Shown: positions 1 through 8,512, counted from the stretch's first letter. The stretch is 64,000 nucleotides of DNA from CALWZE01 sp036644375 (GCA_036644375.1 JAVXQD010000007.1:11418-75417); one strand, 5' to 3'. Numbers and translations are program-made. The notes: generated by a model from the letters alone, not told the origin.

Positions 1-72
1 GGCAGATTTTAACGAGACCTCATGCTCACTTGAAACACCGCCGAAGATAATGCCGACCTTACATTTAGACAT
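1..72 (-). CDS. ddl: D-alanine--D-alanine ligase, N-terminal fragment (runs off window)
   Basis: Only the first 24 codons lie in the window; the rest continues past base 1. The reading frame begins MSKCKVGIIFGGVSSEHEVS, the characteristic first strand and Gly-rich loop of the ATP-grasp enzyme that joins two D-alanines for peptidoglycan. An AGAAGG ribosome binding site lies just upstream of the ATG on the minus strand. The gene is divergent from the rpmG operon. The family assignment rests on this short N-terminus alone, but the GGxSSEHEVS signature is very specific. Confidence 0.85.
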   Translation of the reverse strand, partial: MSKCKVGIIFGGVSSEHEVSLKSA

Positions 73-322
73 ACTGAAAGTACCTTCTTTTCATATAAAT
101 ATCAATATATATATAACCGAGCACACTGTCATGTATGCGAGGTCAAATCAAACATTCCATATGCAGTAAAAAAATCGGCGGAAATCTGTGCTTAACACAG
201 GATTAATTGATAGTATTCAGATATAATACCATAAAAACGGTTTATTTTAAAGTGCGCAAGATGTATAATAATATATACAGACAAAAATGTCAAAATAAAA
301 TCATAAACCAATGAAAATAATG

Positions 323-352
323 TTGACATGCCGGAACGATTGATGTTATAGT
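323..352 (+). promoter_or_regulatory. Promoter of the rpmG-secE-nusG-rplKA operon
   Basis: TTGACA at 323-328 and TATAGT at 347-352, 18 bases apart, with a TG one base before the -10 (extended -10). The leader to rpmG is about 110 bases. The rest of the 396-base gap between ddl and rpmG (73-322) is AT-rich and shows no gene that I can support. Confidence 0.75.
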
Positions 353-468
353 AATTATACCTCTTTGTCAGGTTTATTTTTTTGTGCGCTTTTGTTGGTG
401 TACATGCCTGAATGAGGGAGGCAAAAGAGCCGCAATAAAGACGGCTACTAAATGGAGGTGCCGAAGAT

Positions 469-618
469 ATGACAGTGAAAATCACACTCGCTTGCACGGA
501 ATGCAAACAGCGCAACTATGATACTACCAAAAACAAAAAGAACACACCCGACAGGCTTGAACTGAACAAATATTGTCCGTTCTGCCGCAAACACACGCTT
601 CATCGCGAAACAAAGTAA
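469..618 (+). CDS. rpmG: 50S ribosomal protein L33
   Basis: A 49-residue basic protein of the large ribosomal subunit. It carries two CxxC pairs (ACTEC near the N-terminus and YCPFC near residue 39), so it is the zinc-binding form of L33. The frame matches the family over its whole length, including the KNTPDRLELNKYCPFCRKHT-type core. The ATG follows GGAGG at 454-458 with good spacing. It is first in the operon and is followed 15 bases later by secE, the usual Bacillota arrangement. Confidence 0.95.
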   Translation: MTVKITLACTECKQRNYDTTKNKKNTPDRLELNKYCPFCRKHTLHRETK

Positions 619-633
619 AGGCGGTATACTGTA

Positions 634-858
634 ATGGCTGACAAGCAGAACAGCGCGAAAGCAAAAAAGCCCAGTGCCTTTTCGCGCATGGGCAAATATT
701 TCCGCGATGTATGGGGCGAATTCAAAAAAATCGTTTGGCCGTCCCGCAAGCAGATTATCAACAACACAATAATCGTTCTTGTGACGTGCATTGCGTTCGC
801 AGTTGTCATTTGGGGACTTGATGTTCTCTTTGCATGGCTGCGCGGATTGGTACTCTAA
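634..858 (+). CDS. secE: Preprotein translocase subunit SecE
   Basis: A 74-residue protein with a basic cytoplasmic N-terminus, the conserved amphipathic segment (FRDVWGEFKKIVWPSRKQ, about residues 23-40) and a single membrane span (about 44-68). SecE clamps the SecY channel in the inner membrane. Its length is typical of the short one-span form of Gram-positive bacteria. It sits between rpmG and nusG, the conserved position. SecG and SecA are also encoded in this window. Confidence 0.96.
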   Translation: MADKQNSAKAKKPSAFSRMGKYFRDVWGEFKKIVWPSRKQIINNTIIVLVTCIAFAVVIWGLDVLFAWLRGLVL

Positions 859-900
859 TTCAGCGCTTGATTTAAGCGCAATTTAAGGTGGGAAAAGTTT

Positions 901-1422
901 ATGTCCGATGCTGCAAGATGGTATGTAATTCATACCTACTCAGGATATGAAAACAAGGTCGCCACAAACATTGAGAAAATGGTGGAAAACCGTCGGCTTC
1001 AGGATTTGATTTTTGAAGTTAAAATTCCGACCGAGAAAGTTGTCGAAATTAAGGACAACAAGCGAAAGGAAATTGAACGGAAAATTTTCCCGGGCTATGT
1101 TCTCGTTAAGATGATTATAACAGACGAATCATGGTATGTTGTTCGCAACACGCGAGGAGTCACGGGGTTTGTAGGTACAACAACTAAGCCGGTTCCGCTT
1201 TCACAACAGGAAGTTGACAAGCTGGGTGTTGAAACAGCGACAGAAATCCAGATTGATTACAGTGTGGGCGATACCGTTAAAATCATCGACGGACCGATTG
1301 CCGGCTTTGTCGGGGTTGTTGAGGATATCGACAAGGAAAAGCAGAAGGTCAAGGTTAAGGTCTCAATGTTCGGACGGGATACAACAGCCGAAATTGAGCT
1401 TGGACAGGCTACAACCATCTGA
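901..1422 (+). CDS. nusG: Transcription termination/antitermination factor NusG
   Basis: A 173-residue transcription elongation factor that binds RNA polymerase and links it to Rho or the ribosome. The NGN domain occupies about residues 1-110 (starts with WYVIHTYSGYENKV, includes FPGYVLVKM), and a KOW domain follows at about 122-173 (GDTVKIIDGPIAGFVG). The length is normal for the family. GGTGGGAAAAG upstream serves as ribosome binding site. It precedes rplK as in most bacteria. Confidence 0.97.
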   Translation: MSDAARWYVIHTYSGYENKVATNIEKMVENRRLQDLIFEVKIPTEKVVEIKDNKRKEIERKIFPGYVLVKMIITDESWYVVRNTRGVTGFVGTTTKPVPLSQQEVDKLGVETATEIQIDYSVGDTVKIIDGPIAGFVGVVEDIDKEKQKVKVKVSMFGRDTTAEIELGQATTI

Positions 1423-1492
1423 CACAAAAGCACGTATGATGAGCTTCGCATAAAGAAGCTTTCAGAGAGGGCGCATCGCGAAAAGTGCGTTC

Positions 1493-1509
1493 TTGTGGGA
1501 GGGACACAA
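1493..1509 (+). promoter_or_regulatory. Putative L1-binding hairpin ahead of rplK-rplA
   Basis: The 136-base nusG-rplK gap contains TTGTG-GGAGGGA-CACAA, a small stem with the loop GGGAGG. The GUGGGAGG string also occurs in the L1-binding region of 23S rRNA, and L1 represses the L11-L1 operon by binding a mimic of that region in its mRNA in several bacteria. That this site works the same way is an inference from the shared motif and the position. The rplK ribosome binding site (CGGAGGAAG) is about 40 bases further on. Confidence 0.45.
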
Positions 1510-1558
1510 AATCTTTTCAATGTGTTCCGATTACACCACTTAATTCGGAGGAAGTAAA

Positions 1559-1987
1559 ATGGCACAAAAGGTAAAAGGCTATATTAAGCTTCAAATCCCC
1601 GGCGGAAAAGCTACGCCGGCACCGCCTGTCGGGCCTGCGCTCGGTCAGCACGGAGTCAATATCATGGCATTCACAAAGGAATTTAACGAGCGCACCAAAG
1701 GCGATATCGGCATGGTTATTCCTGTCGTTATCACAGTTTATGCCGACAACTCGTTCACCTTTGTAACAAAAACCCCGCCTGCGGCTATCCTTATTAAAAA
1801 GGAATGCGGTATCGAGAGCGGCTCGGGTGTTCCGAACAAGACAAAGGTTGCTACACTTTCAAAAGCTTCGCTTCAGAAGATTGCTGAAATTAAAAAACCT
1901 GACCTCAATGCAGCTGATCTCGAAACCGCAATGAGCATGATTGCAGGTACTGCCCGTTCGATGGGCATACTTGTAGAGGAGGGTTAA
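1559..1987 (+). CDS. rplK: 50S ribosomal protein L11
   Basis: A 142-residue ribosomal stalk-base protein. It shows the family's N-terminal signature (KVKGYIKLQIPGGKATPAPP, PVGPALGQHG) and the C-terminal rRNA-binding part containing KTPPA and the GTARSMGI motif near the end. The length is exactly typical. The start follows CGGAGGAAGTAAA. The stop is 2 bases before rplA, so the two are almost certainly translated as a coupled pair. Confidence 0.98.
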   Translation: MAQKVKGYIKLQIPGGKATPAPPVGPALGQHGVNIMAFTKEFNERTKGDIGMVIPVVITVYADNSFTFVTKTPPAAILIKKECGIESGSGVPNKTKVATLSKASLQKIAEIKKPDLNAADLETAMSMIAGTARSMGILVEEG

Positions 1988-1989
1988 TA

Positions 1990-2706
1990 ATGAAACACGG
2001 AAAACATTATACAGACAGCGCTAAACTGATCGATCGTGCAAAGCTCTATGATTCATCGGAAGCTCTTGATATTTGCTGTAAAACAGCGAAAGCAAAATTT
2101 GACGAGACAGTTGAAATTCATGTTCGTCTGGGCGTCGACAGCCGCCATGCGGATCAGCAGGTTCGCGGAGCAGTTGTTCTTCCCAACGGAACAGGCAAGA
2201 GTGTTCGCGTTTGCGTATTTGCCAAGGGCGATGCGGCAAAGGCAGCCGAGGCTGCAGGAGCTGAGTTTGTAGGTGCTGAAGAGCTTGCAGAGAGAATCCA
2301 GAAGGAAAACTTCATGGACTTCGACGTTGTTATAGCTTCGCCGGATATGATGGGTATCGTCGGACGTCTCGGCAAAATTCTCGGACCGCGCGGTCTTATG
2401 CCTAACCCGAAAGCCGGCACTGTTACTCTGGATGTCGTTAAGGCTGTCAATGAGGCAAAGGCAGGAAAAATCGAGTATCGTCTTGATAAGAGCAACATCA
2501 TCCATTGCCCGATCGGGAAAGCTTCGTTCGGAATGGAAAAGCTCACAGAGAACTTCGACACAATTATCGAGGCTGTTGTAAAGGCAAAACCGACTGCATC
2601 AAAGGGTCAGTACATCAAATCCTGCGTTGTTTCCACAACAATGGGCCCGGGCATAAAGATTTCCACACAGCGCTATATGAGTGCTCTGAATACCCAGCAA
2701 AACTAA
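1990..2706 (+). CDS. rplA: 50S ribosomal protein L1
   Basis: A 238-residue large-subunit protein that forms the mobile L1 stalk near the E site. The diagnostic segment GILGPRGLMPNPKxGT appears as GKILGPRGLMPNPKAGTVT around residues 128-146, and VRLGVDSRHADQQVRGAVVLPNGTG-type sequence lies near residue 50. A GAGGAGGGTTAATA ribosome binding site overlaps the end of rplK. L1 is probably also the repressor of this operon (see the hairpin at 1493). The operon appears to end here, because the next genes have their own promoter. Confidence 0.98.
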   Translation: MKHGKHYTDSAKLIDRAKLYDSSEALDICCKTAKAKFDETVEIHVRLGVDSRHADQQVRGAVVLPNGTGKSVRVCVFAKGDAAKAAEAAGAEFVGAEELAERIQKENFMDFDVVIASPDMMGIVGRLGKILGPRGLMPNPKAGTVTLDVVKAVNEAKAGKIEYRLDKSNIIHCPIGKASFGMEKLTENFDTIIEAVVKAKPTASKGQYIKSCVVSTTMGPGIKISTQRYMSALNTQQN

Positions 2707-2717
2707 TGCTTTGATAC

Positions 2718-2746
2718 TTGACAAGCATGTATGCTTGAAGTATAAT
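2718..2746 (+). promoter_or_regulatory. Consensus promoter of rplJ-rplL
   Basis: TTGACA at 2718-2723 and TATAAT at 2741-2746, separated by exactly 17 bases: a perfect sigma-A consensus, placed right after the rplA stop codon. It separates control of rplJ-rplL from that of rplK-rplA. Confidence 0.9.
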
Positions 2747-2751
2747 TAATA

Positions 2752-2906
2752 TGCTGTTTTGACCAAAGACAGCAGGTGTGTGAAAACATAATGGTTAGCG
2801 TTTGCGAACCGCCTGCCGAGGAAAAAGCTTTTGATTGATATGCGTGTTATGCGCCATATTATGATTAGTTTTACCTTCCTCGGTTACAAACTGAGGAAGG
2901 TTTTTT
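2752..2906 (+). ncRNA. L10 leader with terminator-like attenuator
   Basis: The transcript from the promoter at 2718 carries a leader of about 190 bases before rplJ. It ends in an intrinsic-terminator-like hairpin, ACCTTCCTC (2873-2881) pairing with GAGGAAGGT (2893-2901), followed by a run of T. This is the position and general design of the L10 leader of Bacillota, in which the L10-L12 complex binds the leader RNA. The upstream part (2752-2870) can form further helices, which I could not fold rigorously. Confidence 0.75.
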
Positions 2907-2945
2907 GTTTTCACTCGAGAATTTTATCATGGAGGTGAAATGAAT

Positions 2946-3449
2946 ATGCCAAGCGCAAAGGTATTGTCCGAAAAACAAGTAAAGGTTGCGGCACTTTCCG
3001 ATAAGCTCAAAGCTGCAAAATCCGTTATTCTTGTAGATTACAAAGGAATCCGCGTTGATGCAGACACAAAGCTCAGAAGTGAGCTTCGCGATGAGAACGT
3101 CGATTATACCGTAGTCAAGAATACGCTCCTCACCCTTGCATGCAGGGAAGCGGGACTTGAGGATTTTATTCCGGTTCTCAATGGAACAACAGCACTCGCT
3201 GTCTCCGAGGACGAAACTGCATCCGCACGAGTTATCCAGAAATATGTGTCTAAGAACAAAGACTTCTTTAACATGAAGATGGGTTATGTCAGCGGAAAAT
3301 ATGTAAATGCGGAAGAGCTTAAGGCTATTGCGACATTGCCGTCGAGAGACGTTCTTATCGCACAGGTAGCGGGCACGCTCAACAGCATTATCGCGTCTTT
3401 TGCACGCGCTATCAGCGAAGTTGCAAAAAAAGCAGAAGCAGAGGCTTAA
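2946..3449 (+). CDS. rplJ: 50S ribosomal protein L10
   Basis: A 167-residue protein that anchors the L7/L12 stalk to 23S rRNA. N-terminal rRNA-binding part includes the DYKGI and VKNTLLTLA motifs; the C-terminal helix (about residues 140-167) binds L12 dimers. Two in-frame ATGs are close together: the one at 2940 leaves only about 2 bases after GGAGGTG (2931-2937), while that at 2946 leaves 8, so 2946 (MPSAKVLSEKQ) is preferred. Preceded by the L10 leader and followed by rplL. Confidence 0.96.
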   Translation: MPSAKVLSEKQVKVAALSDKLKAAKSVILVDYKGIRVDADTKLRSELRDENVDYTVVKNTLLTLACREAGLEDFIPVLNGTTALAVSEDETASARVIQKYVSKNKDFFNMKMGYVSGKYVNAEELKAIATLPSRDVLIAQVAGTLNSIIASFARAISEVAKKAEAEA

Positions 3450-3515
3450 CTACTGCTGTGACGGCATATCTGCCGCATAAAACATTTAATTTAACATTAA
3501 GAAGGAGAATTTACA

Positions 3516-3887
3516 ATGGCTGATTTTGCGAAAATAATTGAAGAAATCAAAGGCATGACAGTTCTTGAGCTCTCAGAGCTCGTTAAGGCAATCGAAGAGG
3601 AGTTCGGCGTATCCGCGGCGGCAACAGCGGTTGCGGTTGCAGGTCCTGCGGCATCGGCTGACGCTGCTGAAGAGAAATCCGAATTTGACGTAATCCTCAA
3701 GGAAGTCGGCGGAAACAAGATGGCAGTTATCAAGGCTGTTAAGGAAATCACAGGTCTTGGTCTTAAAGAGTCAAAAGAGCTTGTTGACGGCGCTCCCAAA
3801 ACAATCAAAGAGGCTGTGTCAAAGAACGATGCTGACGAAATCCAGAAAACCCTTACAGAGGCCGGCGCAACAGTTGAACTTAAATAA
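3516..3887 (+). CDS. rplL: 50S ribosomal protein L7/L12
   Basis: A 123-residue acidic stalk protein that recruits translation GTPases. It has an N-terminal dimerisation helix pair (IIEEIKGMTVLELSELVKAI), an Ala-rich hinge (about 36-50), and the globular C-terminal domain with GLGLKESKELVDGAP around residues 86-100. Start follows AAGGAGAATTTACA. A strong terminator follows at 3971. In many Clostridia rpoB is next; here it is not. Confidence 0.98.
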   Translation: MADFAKIIEEIKGMTVLELSELVKAIEEEFGVSAAATAVAVAGPAASADAAEEKSEFDVILKEVGGNKMAVIKAVKEITGLGLKESKELVDGAPKTIKEAVSKNDADEIQKTLTEAGATVELK

Positions 3888-3970
3888 TGCCTGCTGAGCA
3901 AGCAAAAAATGCTTAACGGATAATGCCTTGCGAAAGGCGCTATTTGTAAACATTAAACTTTGTTACAAAT

Positions 3971-4012
3971 AAAACAGTCATGGATGATTAAGTTTATCCA
4001 TGACTGTTTTTT
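3971..4012 (+). terminator. Intrinsic terminator of rplJ-rplL
   Basis: AAAACAGTCATGGAT (3971-3985) pairs perfectly with ATCCATGACTGTTTT (3996-4010), a 15-bp stem with a 10-base loop and T run. Being A-flanked on the left it may also stop the convergent phosphatase gene. Confidence 0.9.
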
Positions 4013-4070
4013 GCTGTAGGCAATAAAAAATTTTTCTCCGATGAGATTACCGGTTTCGAAAAAAGCTCAC

Positions 4071-4721
4071 TTAATCAAACGGATATTTTTCCTTATCGGA
4101 GGGCTCTTCATATTCCGGTATGGTGTTTATAACCTCTATCACAGGCTCGCGCAGATAAAGTGAAGGATCGGCAACTGCCACAAACCCGCATCCCGGACTG
4201 CACTGCCAATCGTAAGGTGCTTTTTTCGGATAAGCAAACTGTGCAAGAATATTGCCGATGACTCCGGCGTGGGTCACAATTGCGGCGTCGTGGGTGTCAT
4301 TGCTCATCATGTCATCGACAATCCACAAAAATGCTCCGCAGCACCGCTTGAAAAACTCCTGAGGGTCATCAACTCCTTTGGGGCAGAAGCTGCTGCCGGG
4401 AGTAACCCAGCGGTTAAATTCATCGTCAAGCTTGAGTTCCTTCAGGGTTTTGCCTTCGAATCTCCCGAATGAGGATTCTCTCAAACCCTCGACTGATATA
4501 TATTCGCAGTCGGGAAAAAGGATCTCCGAGGTTTGTCGGGCGCGAAGCATAGGACTTGTATAGACAGCCTCAACATATGGGTATGAGTATTCAGCGAGAA
4601 TGTCGTAAAGATTTTGCTCGCCCTCGGGGCAAAGAGGCAAATCTGTGGAGCCGCAATATGCACCGTCAAGATTTGCTTTTGTAAATCCGTGTCGAATAAG
4701 ATGGATTTTATATGTTCTCAT
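4071..4721 (-). CDS. Histidine phosphatase family protein (phosphoglycerate mutase/CobC-like)
   Basis: A 216-residue cytoplasmic protein of the histidine phosphatase superfamily. The phospho-accepting RHG triad is at residues 10-12 (LIRHGFTKAN) and the second catalytic histidine is in VTHAGVIGNIL near residue 151. An ESSFGRFEGKT segment resembles that of alpha-ribazole phosphatase and phosphoglycerate mutase-like enzymes. The substrate cannot be told from sequence; no cobalamin genes are nearby. It is convergent with rplL and divergent from the XRE regulator. Confidence 0.85.
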   Translation of the reverse strand: MRTYKIHLIRHGFTKANLDGAYCGSTDLPLCPEGEQNLYDILAEYSYPYVEAVYTSPMLRARQTSEILFPDCEYISVEGLRESSFGRFEGKTLKELKLDDEFNRWVTPGSSFCPKGVDDPQEFFKRCCGAFLWIVDDMMSNDTHDAAIVTHAGVIGNILAQFAYPKKAPYDWQCSPGCGFVAVADPSLYLREPVIEVINTIPEYEEPSDKEKYPFD

Positions 4722-4786
4722 GTACTGCTCCTTTGTGATTTTTAAATAATTTGTAATAAAAAGAAGAAGAAAAGACGTAAATAAGC

Positions 4787-4815
4787 TTTACAAACCGTAG
4801 TTATTATTATATAAT
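4787..4815 (+). promoter_or_regulatory. Promoter of the XRE regulator gene
   Basis: TTTACA at 4787-4792 and TATAAT at 4810-4815, spacer 17. It lies in the divergent gap between the phosphatase (minus) and the regulator (plus). Confidence 0.65.
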
Positions 4816-4876
4816 CGACTATACAATCTGTAATTTTGCTGTTTTTCGATTTGCTATCTGGAAGGACTAAAGTTAT

Positions 4877-5569
4877 ATGCCTGATGTTGGGAATTTTAAC
4901 CGAATACTTACACTGTTAAGGAAAGAACGCGGCATCACTCAAAAGGAGGCTGCTGCCAATCTTGGCGTTTCGCAGGCCTTGCTCTCGCACTATGAAAAGG
5001 GCATTCGAGAATGCGGCCTTGACTTTGTTGTGCGCGCATCCGAGTTCTATGGGGTATCGTGCGACTATCTGCTTGGGCGTTCTCCGGATCGCACCGGCCT
5101 TACGCTTTCGGTTGAAGATATTCCCGAAGGGGACTCACAGGATGACGCGAGGTTTAAGGGCAGTGTTTTGCCTATTCTAAATAAGAAGCTCCTGTCTAAT
5201 TCGCTTGCGGTATTGTACAGTCTTCTGCTCAAAGCGCAGGACAAGGCGCTGGTCACCGAGATTTCAACCTATCTGATGGTTTCGTTTTACAAGATGTTTC
5301 GTCTTGTATACTCTGCAAATCCCAAAAACCAGAACGATATGTTTTCAATTCCCAAGCAATTGTATTCAGGATATTCGGACGCTACGATGAAAACGGTCGA
5401 GACAAGGATAAGCGTTATGCTATCAGGCGATAAGGTGTCTGACATTGTCCCGGTTGAGAATATTGAAGAGCTGCTACTCACGACAGAGAATCTCAGTTCT
5501 GATTTTCCTCAGCATGCTTCGTCGCTTTTTAATTTGATTCAACAGACCGAAAAGAACATAATGAAATAG
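4877..5569 (+). CDS. XRE-family transcriptional regulator
   Basis: A 230-residue protein with an N-terminal Cro/C1-type helix-turn-helix (about residues 8-62; RKERGITQKEAAANLGVSQ, then LLSHYEKGIRECGLDF and YLLG). The remaining 165 residues are predicted helical, contain no recognised motif and may sense a ligand or form dimers. It is a single-gene transcription unit with its own promoter and terminator. No target genes are evident; the divergent phosphatase is one possibility. The start is preceded by GGAAGGAC. Confidence 0.85.
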   Translation: MPDVGNFNRILTLLRKERGITQKEAAANLGVSQALLSHYEKGIRECGLDFVVRASEFYGVSCDYLLGRSPDRTGLTLSVEDIPEGDSQDDARFKGSVLPILNKKLLSNSLAVLYSLLLKAQDKALVTEISTYLMVSFYKMFRLVYSANPKNQNDMFSIPKQLYSGYSDATMKTVETRISVMLSGDKVSDIVPVENIEELLLTTENLSSDFPQHASSLFNLIQQTEKNIMK

Positions 5570-5588
5570 CTTACAATAATTTTTATTG

Positions 5589-5620
5589 AACGCCGTCGGC
5601 TAATGCCGGCGGCGTTTGTT
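5589..5620 (+). terminator. Intrinsic terminator after the XRE gene
   Basis: A 12-bp GC-rich stem, AACGCCGTCGGC (5589-5600) against GCCGGCGGCGTT (5605-5616) with one G-T pair and a TAAT loop, followed by TTTGTTGTT. Confidence 0.8.
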
Positions 5621-5735
5621 GTTATCCCAAATCTGTTTAATCCGTGTCAAACAATAAAATATATTGCCGATATGCGATTCTTACCGCATTTTCAGATGAT
5701 TTCAGTGCAGGGCACGGAATTCTTTGAGATATTCC

Positions 5736-8474
5736 CTATAATGAAGAGCTGCTTTTTCCGCAGCACTTTTTATATTTTTTTCCGCTGCCGCACGGGCAGG
5801 GATCATTAGGACCGATTTTTTTCTTTTTTACGGGCATATTCTGCATTGAGCCGTCGGAACCGGATTCGGCAGCGCCTTCCGCAGTTTTTTTCACCTCTTT
5901 GCTTGCCATGACAAGCTCGGCGGTCAAAACCATCTTGGCGGTGTCCTCGCGAATTGCATCGACCATCTCATCAAACATGTTATAGCCCTCAATGCGATAT
6001 TCAATAACCGGGTTCTTTTGGGCGTAAGAGCGCAGGTGAATGGATTTGCGCAGCTGATCCATATCATCGATGTGACTCATCCACTTGACGTCGACAATAC
6101 GAAGAAGAACAAGACGCTCAAGCTGACGCATTATATCGCTTCCGAGCCGCTGTTCCTTTTCATCATATTTGCGGTGGGCAAGGTCAGTCATTGAGGCGAT
6201 TACATCCGCCTTTGAAAGGGAAGCAAGTTCTTCATCTGTATAGCGCAGGTCTTTTTCGGTAGTGAGCCATCCGAGATAGTGGTCGCGAAGTCCCTTGATA
6301 TTCCAGTCGGCATGATTGTCTGTATCTGCAAGGTAGATATTCACATTGTTGGCGACAGATTCGTCTACCATCGCAAGAATGCGATCTTTTAAATCTGCAC
6401 CGTCCAAAACCATATCGCGTTGACCGTAAATATTCTCGCGCTGGCTGTTCATGACATCGTCGTAGTTGAGAACATTTTTGCGGATACTGAAGTTGCGCGC
6501 CTCAACCTTTTTCTGACTGCTCTCGATAACACTTGTGAGCAATCGGTTTTCAATCGGCATATCCTCGTCGACTTTTAACGTGTCCATTATTGAAGTCAGA
6601 CGTTCTCCGCCGAACAGGCGCATTAGGTCATCGTCGAGTGAAAGGAAAAATCTTGTCGCACCGGGATCGCCCTGACGGCCGGCCCGCCCGCGAAGCTGAT
6701 TGTCAATGCGTCGGCTCTCGTGGCGTTCGGTTCCGATTATGCACAGACCGCCCGCATCCTTGACGCGCTGAGTGCCATCCGCAAGCTCGGATTTGAATTT
6801 TTCATTGAGGGATTTATAGCGCTCACGCAGCTCAAGAACCTCAGCGTTGTCTGTTCCGTAATAGCTTGTTGCATCAACGAGCTGATCATCCGTACAGCCC
6901 TGCTTTAAAAGCTCGGTGCGGGCGAGGAAATCCGCATTTCCTCCGAGCATGATGTCGGTTCCGCGCCCCGCCATATTGGTGGCTATCGTAACGGCGCCGA
7001 ATTTTCCGGCCTGCGCGACTATTGCCGCCTCTTTTTCATGATATTTTGCATTCAACACCTCGTGCTTGACGCCGCGCTTGCTCAGCAGCTTGCTCAGAAT
7101 CTCGGATTTTTCAATGCTTACCGTACCGACAAGCACCGGCTGACCCTTTTCGTGGCATTCTATAACATGGTCGATAACCGCGTGAAACTTTCCATCCTCG
7201 GTTTTGTAGATAACGTCATCCATATCGTCACGGACCATGGGCCTGTTTGTAGGAATTTCAACTACATCAAGACCGTAGATTTCGAGAAACTCATCAGCCT
7301 CGGTCAAGGCGGTACCGGTCATACCGGAGAGCTTTTTATACATGCGAAAATAGTTTTGGAACGTAATTGTGGCAAGTGTCTTGCTTTCGCGCGCAACATG
7401 GACATTCTCTTTAGCCTCAATCGCCTGATGCAGACCTTCATTGTAACGTCTGCCTATCATCAGACGGCCTGTGAACTCGTCTACAATGATTACCTCGCCA
7501 TCCTTGACAACGTAGTCTATATCACGGCTCATGATGCCGTGCGCCCGTATAGCCTGATTGATGTGGTGCGACAGCGTCATGTTATCGGGATCCGATAGAT
7601 TAATTACGTTGAAAAAGCGCTGTGCCTTTTCAATTCCGGTTTGAGTGAGGGAGCAGGTTTTTGCTTTTTCATCAATTATTACATCTCCGGCAATATCCTC
7701 AAGCTCGGTTTTATCATCGTGCTCCTTGATTTTTGTCATTTGGAGAGTTTTTGCAAATTGATCAGCACGCTTATAAAGGTCTGTGGATTTTTCTCCGGCT
7801 CCGGATATTATGAGTGGTGTGCGCGCCTCATCGATTAAAATTGAGTCGACCTCATCTACGATAGCAAAGCTGTGTCCGCGCTGAACCTTATTTTCTTTTG
7901 TAACTACCATGTTATCGCGGAGATAGTCAAAACCGAACTCGTTGTTTGTGCCATAGGTGATGTCGGCGTTATAGGCAAGCTTTCGCTCGGATGGTGCAAG
8001 CCCGGAAATATTCAAACCGACAGACATCCCAAGGAAGGAATAGACCTTGCCCATCCACTCACTGTCGCGCCTTGCAAGATAGTCGTTTACGGTAACGACA
8101 TGTACGCCGTTTCCGGAAAGTGCGTTGAGATATGCCGGAAGTGTTGCGACAAGTGTCTTGCCCTCGCCGGTTTTCATTTCCGCGATCATGCCGCTGTGAA
8201 GAACGATACCGCCCATTATCTGAACCGGGAAGGGTTTCATTTCAAGAACACGCCATGCAGCCTCACGGCAAACGGCAAAGGCATCTGTCAAAATATCGTC
8301 AAGAGTTTCCCCGCCTGCGAGCCTGCCCTTGAGTGTATTTGTCATTGCACGCAGCTCGTCATCTGACATTGCCGCATACTTGCCCTCGAGCGAAAGAACG
8401 GCGTCTACGGTAGGAGTGAACTTTTTGACAGCCTTGGTGCTTGGCGTGCCAAAAATTTTATCAAGAAAAGACAT
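5736..8474 (-). CDS. secA: Preprotein translocase ATPase SecA
   Basis: A 912-residue motor that pushes unfolded secretory proteins through SecYEG. Visible are the DEAD-like nucleotide-binding domain with Walker A (MKTGEGKTLVATLPAYL) and DEVDSILIDEARTPLIISG, the preprotein cross-linking domain, the second motor domain with TNMAGRGTDI and ERHESRRIDNQLRGRAGRQG, the helical scaffold, and a C-terminal zinc-binding tail CPCGSGKKYKKCCG that contacts SecB or ribosomes in other bacteria. Length is normal. An AAGAGGTAA ribosome binding site precedes the ATG. It stands alone on the minus strand. Confidence 0.98.
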   Translation of the reverse strand: MSFLDKIFGTPSTKAVKKFTPTVDAVLSLEGKYAAMSDDELRAMTNTLKGRLAGGETLDDILTDAFAVCREAAWRVLEMKPFPVQIMGGIVLHSGMIAEMKTGEGKTLVATLPAYLNALSGNGVHVVTVNDYLARRDSEWMGKVYSFLGMSVGLNISGLAPSERKLAYNADITYGTNNEFGFDYLRDNMVVTKENKVQRGHSFAIVDEVDSILIDEARTPLIISGAGEKSTDLYKRADQFAKTLQMTKIKEHDDKTELEDIAGDVIIDEKAKTCSLTQTGIEKAQRFFNVINLSDPDNMTLSHHINQAIRAHGIMSRDIDYVVKDGEVIIVDEFTGRLMIGRRYNEGLHQAIEAKENVHVARESKTLATITFQNYFRMYKKLSGMTGTALTEADEFLEIYGLDVVEIPTNRPMVRDDMDDVIYKTEDGKFHAVIDHVIECHEKGQPVLVGTVSIEKSEILSKLLSKRGVKHEVLNAKYHEKEAAIVAQAGKFGAVTIATNMAGRGTDIMLGGNADFLARTELLKQGCTDDQLVDATSYYGTDNAEVLELRERYKSLNEKFKSELADGTQRVKDAGGLCIIGTERHESRRIDNQLRGRAGRQGDPGATRFFLSLDDDLMRLFGGERLTSIMDTLKVDEDMPIENRLLTSVIESSQKKVEARNFSIRKNVLNYDDVMNSQRENIYGQRDMVLDGADLKDRILAMVDESVANNVNIYLADTDNHADWNIKGLRDHYLGWLTTEKDLRYTDEELASLSKADVIASMTDLAHRKYDEKEQRLGSDIMRQLERLVLLRIVDVKWMSHIDDMDQLRKSIHLRSYAQKNPVIEYRIEGYNMFDEMVDAIREDTAKMVLTAELVMASKEVKKTAEGAAESGSDGSMQNMPVKKKKIGPNDPCPCGSGKKYKKCCGKSSSSL

Positions 8475-8512
8475 GTATATTACCTCTTAAATTATTTTTT
8501 CGCATTTAATCA

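Noticed and set aside
192..515. Minus-strand 107-codon frame over the rpmG promoter
   Set aside because: It overlaps a clear promoter and rpmG, and the composition is not protein-like.
7038..7598. Plus-strand 186-codon frame inside secA
   Set aside because: It is the complement of well-conserved SecA coding sequence and lacks a ribosome binding site.
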